From contig JANVFP010000010.1 of assembly GCA_027919835.1 (NCBI GenBank), positions 620,001-684,000 on the forward strand: a stretch of DNA of 64,000 nucleotides. Reading direction: 5' to 3'. Origin of the DNA: Lentinula raphanica (taxonomy: Eukaryota > Basidiomycota > Agaricomycetes > Agaricales > Omphalotaceae). Under the pieces are notes generated by a model, which was given only the letters and a program-made list of their open reading frames with translations, did no database searches and was not told the origin of the DNA. Below are positions 57,191 through 64,000 of the stretch, piece after piece. Each line of letters begins with the position of its first letter. Positions within the stretch are counted from its first letter, which is position 1. The translations under genes were made by a program, and so were the position numbers.

Positions 57191-57585
57191 TGGGTGAACA
57201 GACAATGGGAAGAAAGAAAGAAAAAGAGAAAGAGAAAGATATGCGATACGTTGTTGACGACGTGGTTCACTTGAATTGTTTGCCAATCATGATTACCCTG
57301 ATCAACTTCGGGCCGAATTAAGCGCTGATTCAGCCGTCCTTCGGTGTAACCCGGTTGTCTGTAGAGCTTTTCATACACATCGCTGGTGAGAGCATACTTA
57401 GTTACATGCTACTCTGAAGCAAAAACTAGCTGTAGTACTTGACTGCGACTTGATGTCTTAGATCGAGCAAAGGTTCTACTGGGAATACGAAATTACAATT
57501 CAATGCAGATGCCATGAAAAATCGTTACAATGCAAAGTCCGGGACAAAGATTTGTAGGAAGAACAAACCCCATGTAGTCGAAAAC

Positions 57586-60363
57586 CTATTGACTCGGTTC
57601 CCAACGAGTCTCTAGGAGCTGGTCTTCAAAGGAAGACATGATCGATCTCATGTTGCTGTAAGTAACGCGGCCGTCCAACGTAGTCAAGTCAGCCACCGAA
57701 TCAACAACTTTGGGATGTTGCCATTGAGTCCAAACTTTGTAGCCAAGACTTATCGATTCATAAATCGAGTCCAGCCACGGTTCAAAGGTAGCGAAGTAAG
57801 GTTGGATACGATGTCGTTGGTTAATTTTGTAGAGGAACATCATCTTACTGTCCCATACTTGGTCGCTCGTCCCATAGTACCAACGTTCGTAAGCTCGGGG
57901 TTCTGAAGCACAAATTCCAGGTCTTTCGTTTCGGTAAGCCATGCAAAACATGACGTAGAACAGGGATTCGAGATCGTGTCGAGAATAATGGAGTCCGTCC
58001 CATTTCGGATTCAGGAGATCGAACGACATGAACGGGATAGTTCCAACACGACGATAGAATATTGGCCTTTTCGCCAGGTCTTGAATACGACACGCAAGAT
58101 CAAAGTCATTGAGGACGCCGTATATCTTGCCGTCTATTTTTCGGTACATGACGTTGCCACTGCTAATGTCGCGATGTAAGATACCCGCGCATTCATACAA
58201 CCATTGATGGACTGGAAAGAGTTGAAGTAATGAGTATGTATTCACGCTAACTTCGAACGCGACGTACTTTGGAGTATATCATAAAATACTTGCGCGACAT
58301 CCCTCTGGTTCTCTAATTTCAACAGTGGACGCAGTTCTTCCAGTACGGTGATATGCATCACGCATAACCCACGTTTCCTGCATCTGTAGTATAGAGTGAT
58401 CGTTTCAACGATATCAGGAAGATGATTGAGCGCCCAAGAGTCTCCAGTCGATTCGGCTTTGAGCCTCGCTTCATCGATTATGCCGTTTTCCTCCGATGGT
58501 CGAGGATGACTGGAGAAGGTGACCTTCAAGATCTTCCTCTCTCCATGCCATTTACAATCAGACTCGTTGCAGACACATTTTGCCTCGAAGACAGCAGAGC
58601 CGCCGTTCATGAGATTGCCATGGCTTCGATGAACAAATTTCCTGATAACAAATGCTTGCATGCGACCAGAGGACCTGAAAGAATATGTGGTTCCAACCAA
58701 GTCGCCCAGCTCGTCTTCCTCGTCCATGCAAGCACACGCGAGACGTTTCACGTCCAGAAAGTCATCCGTCTCCGAGTCAGATTCCGGATATTCTGGAGCA
58801 ATCTTGTTCAGTTGGGATACCATTGCGATGAAGAGTTTCTTCCATTCTTCGTCTATCTTCTGGAAAGAGAAAAGAGGGATGAGATCAGCGAATGAGAAAA
58901 AACAGTGTGCGTGGGGAAAAAATATTTGAAATTGCCCCTTGCGGACCAGGCGCGTCAACTTCGCGTGAACACGCGACACGACGAAGAATAATTAATAATC
59001 ACTTGCCTGGCTTTCGACAATTTTCGAATCATCGCACTGGGAACGGAGTGCATTGCTGTCTGTGACTCCCGGAAGCTCGGACGAAATTATGCCCTTCGCA
59101 TAGCTTCGATACCCAGGCCGCTGTCCGTCCGTCGAGGTCAGCTTGTCTGCGTCTCCCAACTGTATTTGATCCTTTTGCTCATATTCTTCCACGTTCCCAA
59201 CCTCCAAGGTTGTGTCATTGTCTTCCTTTTGGTGAATAGTAACTTGGGCCAACTCTGCTCTTTTTGCAGGCACCGAAGCTGAAGTTGAAGCAGGAGAAGG
59301 AGCATCGGGCGCTGATACCGTGTCTGCTGATGGTGTCTGATTCGACTTGGCACAGGAAACTGTATTTGCTTGGGAAGTTGATTGGGCATCGGACGAAGAA
59401 CTTGTGCTACGCAATTCTAAGATGGCAGACAAGGCTCTCAACGACCCGTACATCACTCAGATGGTAATAGCAACTCACCTGCACCTTTTGCTAATCTCGC
59501 AGATCTTCTACGGAGTTGAGTCGTCGGTTCTAGACGCGACTTCATCTTCTTGGCTGGTCTAGATCCTAAACTCGCAAGTAGGTTATGGAGCAGCTACGAC
59601 ACGAATAATCAAGCTAATACGGCTTACCTGTATGTTCCTCTTCATCGTCTGTCGCCTTGCGCTTGTTCAATCTGGCCTGTATAGAACGCGACAAGGTCTC
59701 ATGTTTGACATCTAAGAAATACAGCAGCAGCCCCCAAAACACGCCCGTAGTCTGTGTCTCTTGGAGGAATGTGGACAACACATAATTACCAGCGAGGTAC
59801 AATAACTGTCGGTATATGCCACCAAAATCTGGGTAAAGCTCCAGTAACGATTCCAAGATCGGGCGAGGATCCTGCGTGTGGAATGCCTTTTCATCGATTC
59901 CCCGCTTCTGACCCTTGGCGTCCTTCAAAGTCTTCAAGATCTTCTCCAGCGGTTGGAACAGTGCTTTCTCCTGCATTCTAGCACTTTTCCTCGTCTTCCC
60001 TTCTTCGTTCAACGCTTCTGCCGCGACCGCGAGATATGCTTCGAACGCATCTTTCACCTCTTTGCTCTCCGGCGACAGCTCCAATTTCTCGCTGACCTTC
60101 CAATCAGATGGAAGGTCGAGCATGAGAGTGGCGAAGTCGTCGAGGTTGAGAACGAGTTTGTCGTTGACGTCGGCATCCATCAATTCATCGAGGATAGAGA
60201 GTGGCTGCCAAGAAGCATCGTCGTCATCGTCGCTGTCGTATCCTTGGCTTTGAGAGGAGGTGCTTTGGACGGGTGGCGCGTCGGAGGCATGCTGGTTCTC
60301 TGCAGGTGTTGCAAGATTATTAGAACTGTTGGCTGAAGGATCGTTTCCTGGTGATTGTTCCAT
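57586..60363 (-). CDS. Full-length FunK1 protein kinase, gene E
   Basis: Five exons (60363-59628, 59565-59479, 59416-59007, 58859-58268, 58211-57586) join in phase to 816 residues. The N-terminal domain is homologous to that of gene D (LNLDDFATLMLDLPSDWKV, VKDAFEAYLAVAAE, FHTQDPRPILESLLELYPDFGGIYRQLLYL, GVFWGLLLYFLDVK). The linker has RPAKKMKSR and RRRSARLAKG. The kinase has KILKVTF, LHRDISSGNVMYRKIDG, LNDFDLACRI and RHDLESLFYVMFCMAYRNERPG. The third intron has a GC donor (CAG|gcaagt) at the same residue as the fourth intron of gene D. It is about 34 kb from gene D and more diverged from it than A-C are, so it is an older, unlinked duplicate. Confidence 0.82.
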
Positions 60364-60919
60364 GATTCGATGGAGTATAAAATGGTGAACAGACGAGTTC
60401 GAGAGGCAGGAGGGAGGACAATGCGGTGACGCGCTTTAGTAGTCGTGCACCGATCACATGAGGGTGGTGAAAGCGCAACCTTTTACGGTGACTATTGTTC
60501 TCTCTTCTATGTATTATAGGCCCATCCACTAGATTTTGAGTACGTTTGCATGTTATTACACTGGCATTATGATTGTCGCTTCGATTGAGGTAGACATCTT
60601 CGCGATTTGCGCTTGAGCAAGGTTCATTCTCTAATCAAAGACATAAGACATTGTCCTGCGTATGATCACAAGGAAAAGAAACATGGATACAAGATAAGTT
60701 ACAATATGTATACTACACATTGCGCAAAGGGCAGCCAAGTAATCGGAAGGTTTAATAAGATGCATGCGAGAGATGAATCAAAAGCAAGCAGAAAGAAAAG
60801 ATCAAAAGTTACATAGTGTTTACAAGAAATCCGAGATTTGCAGATTGTCAAAGAAACACTCCTTCCACGAAAGAGTTTATCCCTTTATTTTTGCTTCCCG
60901 GCACTGGCGTCCGGTATTT
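60364..60919. other. Intergenic region, no gene seen
   Basis: Upstream of gene E and downstream of the PKA regulatory subunit. The first 120 bases resemble the region upstream of gene D (atcacatgagggtgg followed by aaagcgcaa, also at 23495-23520), a shared promoter remnant. No gene seen. Confidence 0.4.
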
Positions 60920-62887
60920 TTACATGAGATAGCTTTCCCCTGCCCTCCTCTCCATGATTTCCCTCAACGGTCCAAGCAGCCTAGTGAACGCAGGAGCATC
61001 GAGTGCAGCTACTTTCAGCTTAGGCCCAAGCCTTCCTCCAACGACGATTGGAGCATTCGACATCGCATTAACCATCGGCGGAGTGGAGAACATAGAAGGA
61101 GGGTTCCTGACAGCGGGCGAGGATGGGGTGATGTTGAAAGTTGGTGTAGAAGTCAACGAAGTAGGCGTAGTCGTTTGTTCTTCTCCAACGGTCGCCAATG
61201 GAGCTGACAGATTTAAGGGAGCTGCAGGTCGAACTATAGCTGATACTGTCGCAGCTCTCGGAGCGAGCCGCAACAGAGAGAGTTCACCAAAGTAATCGCC
61301 TTTGATAAGTCGACCGACTATGATCTCCTCTGTGTCGTCGTCTGCGTCTGCGTCGACTCGTTGTCCGTTCGAGCCTGGAGGAATGACATATGCAGATCCT
61401 CTTCGTTCTCCTCTTGGTACCCTCTTCGTAACGATGGCTTCTCCTTCTTCGACAAAGAAGAAGGTATCCCCCATTTCTCCTTGCTTTACAACATTCTCAC
61501 CATCCTCATACACACGACTGACCAATGCATCCGCAATTTTACTTCGTTCACCCTGACTGAGGCCCTTCAACAAGACAACTTCCTTCAAGAACCCTTCGTA
61601 CATCGTTCGGCGTCGATGGGCAGCTTTGAGGATGATGGTACGGAACGTGATACGATCCAGAGCCCAAAGCAGGGAAGGAACACGGGAAAGGACCGTGGCG
61701 GCACGAGGATGACCGTACATAAGTGCAAGCTCCCCGAACGATGTCCCTGGTGGACAAGACGCAACTAGGGCACCGTAGTGGGGATGAGAAACAAGAGGCG
61801 GAGGGTAAGAATCTGTGGATGACGATGTCGTCGGAGAAGTCGGAGATGAAGGCGTAGGCACGGTTGCTTGACTATCTTCTGACTTAATGTAACAATCCAA
61901 TATGCCACTCTCCACGACATAGAAATACTCTCCTACATCACCCTGTCTGATAACCTCTTCGCCTTCTCCTACCGCGACCTCCTGCATTGCATTGAGCACT
62001 CCAGTCTCTTGTTCCTCATCGAGGTCACGGAAGATGAAGTTGTTTGCGATAGAGGCTTTGATGCGGGCAAGTTGAGTGGAAGATTTAGGGTGATAGGGAG
62101 GAACGTAACGCTGACTCCCTGAGGCAGATGATTATGACCACGTATTTTGTAACGGCATACGAAAAAAAAACCTACCAAGGAATCCACTACCACTCTCGAG
62201 CTCCTCGATGGGAATACTTTCAGCACTCACACTTGTCCTTCTTGCAAAAATTGCGCTGTTGGGTGGATGCAGAAAATCACCAGGAGAGGGATTAGTACCG
62301 TTTGCAGGGAGAGGAGCAAGCGGACTGAGTGGCGTGGACGAAGGGGAAAATGGATTCGTGAAACCTATAGCAGATGAAGATGTTGAGGACGGTCCAGCAA
62401 TGATAGGAGGTAGATTCGGTGGTGGAGTGACTGAAGGCTTTGCAAAAGGATTGCTGAAAATTCCTGCTCCAGAGTTTCTCTGACTGTTCCTCCCTCCACT
62501 GAAGTTCGAGCTCGTACTAGCTCTTTTTCTCTCAAGCGGGTCAATCGCTTCATCGTCTGTGCCTGCGACACTCGGTGCCGACACGCTTTGAGGAACATCG
62601 ATAAAAACCGATGTACGACGACTGAGTGTGCCGTGAGTTCCGAAGGAGTGTCGATTCTGAAGTGAGCCAGTACTTCCACGTCCTGTTTCATTGTATGTCG
62701 TGTTGCCTCCCAACGCGCCTAAAGCATCTCTTGCTCGGGTTCGTTGTTCTTCCAGCCTTGATTGAAACCAATTAGAGCAGAACTGTAACGCGTCGTTCGG
62801 TCGTGCTCGTTCATGATCTCGATATAGTTCCAACAAGAGACCTCCAAGCGGAGAGGAAGGGCTAGGGAATGGATTATTGTTGTTCAT
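60920..62887 (-). CDS. BCY1: cAMP-dependent protein kinase regulatory subunit
   Basis: Exons 62887-62176 and 62118-60920 join to 636 residues, longer than yeast Bcy1 (416). The N-terminus has a short docking-like helix (LLLELYRDHERARPNDALQFCSNWF). After a long Ser/Pro-rich linker comes the pseudo-inhibitor site ARRTSVSAES at about residue 217; a second RRTSV (LSRRTSVFIDV) lies earlier at about 90. cAMP site A has VIRQGDVGEYFYVVESGILD and FGELALMYGHPRAATV. Site B has VVKQGEMGDTFFFVEEGEAIV and FGELSLLRLAPRAATV. Both phosphate-binding cassettes are intact. Extra Ser/Thr/Pro inserts of about 35 residues in site A and about 25 in site B, and a long tail before LGPLREIMERRAGESYLM, explain the size. 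It inhibits PKA catalytic subunits until cAMP binds. Confidence 0.92.
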
Positions 62888-63416
62888 TCTATGCACACAG
62901 AGCAAGTCAGGTCCATGCTATTGACGGGTGTACATCTTTCCAGTGGCAACGTACCAGGAATAGACTATATCTTTCCAGATTGATTGATAGATTGTACACC
63001 TTTTACCAGTCGACTGTTTGCTCAGTTCAGAGAGTTTTCGCTGGGAATTCCGAACGTTTAACGTTGAGAGGCAGAGTAGAGAGAGAGAGAGTAAAAGAGA
63101 GAACCAAAGGAACGTAAAAGCAGTTTTCCTTTCAGCTTTTATCGGATTTGAGAATTACAAGGACAACCTGCCGCGTGACTTATCCTTTGTTCGCTGTCCT
63201 TTTCGGGAAGTTCTAGTCATTGATGATTGCTCACCCTCCTACTCAGTTTTCCATTATCCAAACTTGAAAGCCAAGTTCGCAGCTCCGGAGATTGCTTAGT
63301 TGACTTGAAGAGGAAAACCTGTTCGTTCAGCAAGTAATGATAATTATGATACAGGCAGGGTACAACGATATCGGTACTTTCCTATCAAGCTTCCTGGACA
63401 AGGTTAAATGGGTAAT
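62888..63416. other. PKA-R promoter region; no gene seen
   Basis: Contains a purine-rich stretch (gagagagagagagtaaaagagagaacc near 63080) that would be a CT-rich leader on the minus strand, consistent with a promoter/5' UTR of the PKA regulatory subunit. An acceptor-like catag just upstream of the ATG suggests a possible 5' UTR intron. Confidence 0.4.
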
Positions 63417-63500
63417 GCCGGCGTGGCGCAATGGTAGCGCGTAGCTTTCCTAAGCCAATTAGTTAGGCTGAAGTTGCGGGTTCGATCCCCGTCGTCGGTT
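63417..63500 (+). tRNA. tRNA-Arg (anticodon CCT) with a 12-nt intron, second copy
   Basis: Same cloverleaf and identical mature sequence as the minus-strand copy at 13201-13284. The intron is AGCCAATTAGTT, differing at 4 of 12 positions. A- and B-boxes are present. The downstream T-run (gactttttttttt at about 63507-63520) and an earlier TTTT at 63499-63502 would serve as Pol III terminators. Confidence 0.93.
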
Positions 63501-63509
63501 TTGATTTGA

Positions 63510-63520
63510 CTTTTTTTTTT
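63510..63520 (+). terminator. Pol III T-run after the tRNA
   Basis: A run of ten or more T follows the tRNA by about ten bases, after a first TTTT at the 3' end of the gene, as expected for RNA polymerase III termination. Confidence 0.6.
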
Positions 63521-63714
63521 CCTTGCATGGATCAGAAGCTGATCTAAGTATACGGTGTTCGATTTGTACGCTTAAAAGTACAAAAGTCTTCTACAAATCA
63601 AAGTATCTTCACCAGTCGTCCAACATGAGTAGTCGAAGTACCACTATGATTTGAACAAATAATACACTGTGTATTTCACTTCACTTCGCAATGCAGGCCT
63701 GCTTTTTTCTTAAA

Positions 63715-64000
63715 TCACTCCCCTATCTCCATCATCGTAGCTTCCGCCCTAACTTCCATCGATCCCTGCATTCCCATCTCTACCATCCTCTCCCTTCTAG
63801 TCAAAGCCTCCATCATCTCTGCCGCTGTCTTTGCCGCAGGTGAAGCAGTATCAGCGTTCCCTTCTGCCTTCGAACCGTTCAACGCAGCCACCAATTTCTT
63901 CGCCTTCTCAGCTGCCTGAAATTCCGCCTCTTCCTTCCGACCCATATCAGTGGCCATATAATCCTCCCACTCCCTCCGGATCGCGGCCTTGAACACACCG
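63715..64000 (-). CDS. 3' end of an unidentified gene, cut by the window edge
   Basis: Open minus-strand frame running in from the right edge to TGA at 63715-63717. The 94 visible codons are charged and probably helical (FKAAIRREWEDYMATDMGRK, AEFQAAEKAKKLVAALNGSK, AAEMMEALTRRERMVEMGMQ). The C-terminus is Met/Glu-rich. No domain is recognisable and the start lies outside the window. Confidence 0.55.
   Translation of the reverse strand, partial: GVFKAAIRREWEDYMATDMGRKEEAEFQAAEKAKKLVAALNGSKAEGNADTASPAAKTAAEMMEALTRRERMVEMGMQGSMEVRAEATMMEIGE

Overview
This is a stretch of nuclear chromosome from a filamentous basidiomycete, most likely a mushroom-forming Agaricomycete. The evidence is: many short GT-AG introns (about 45-90 bases) with phase-consistent joins, genes packed on both strands with short divergent promoters, FunK1-type fungal protein kinases in tandem, a four-member family of signal-peptide proteins, and intron-containing tRNA genes. 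All exon joins given here were worked out by hand from splice sites and reading frame; none has transcript support.

Layout. 1-9 kb: the 3' end of an unknown gene (+), an Nta1-type nitrilase-fold amidase (+), an exon of an orphan secreted-protein family (-), an unknown acidic protein (-) and a large ankyrin/DysF-like/FYVE/RING protein (-). 9-14.7 kb: a PI31 proteasome regulator (+), the second member of the orphan secreted family (+), an intron-containing tRNA-Arg(CCT) (-) and a Gfo/Idh/MocA oxidoreductase (+). 15-23.4 kb: a FunK1 kinase array on the minus strand, with one full-length gene (20320-23398) followed by three 5'-truncated copies, the last of which is a pseudogene. 24-36.8 kb: housekeeping genes NSP1 (-), a polytopic membrane protein with an apparent frameshift (+), a HerA/VirD4-like P-loop NTPase (-), RRP8 (+), FUR1 (-) and MET10 (+). 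36.9-37.4 kb: a 486-bp MITE with 20-bp terminal inverted repeats and an 8-bp target duplication. 37.4-48.1 kb: a membrane-anchored GH9 glucanase (+), a Dal5-type MFS transporter (-), the spliceosomal DEAD-box helicase PRP5 (-) and a Gly/His/Ala-rich CsbD-like protein (+). 48.4-54.3 kb: four tandem minus-strand paralogues (P1-P4), each with a signal peptide. 55-64 kb: a HERP/Usa1-like UBL membrane protein (-), a second full-length FunK1 kinase (-), the PKA regulatory subunit (-), a second tRNA-Arg(CCT) (+) and the 3' end of another gene (-).

The most novel material is the P1-P4 cluster. Its members differ widely in their central Ser/Pro/Gly-rich regions but share the signal peptide, a dibasic KR just after it, a phase-0 last intron and a short final exon. 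That exon ends in a conserved RRRI-x-[GS]-W-[GS]-[DE]-L-[DE]-x-L-D C-terminus preceded by another KR. P1 also carries six SDPxPxGFGPS-like repeats with dibasic sites beside some of them, the layout of a Kex2-processed repeat-peptide precursor. The FunK1 array is a clear case of tandem duplication with truncation, pseudogenisation and probable gene conversion, and the two full-length FunK1 genes share a GC-AG intron.
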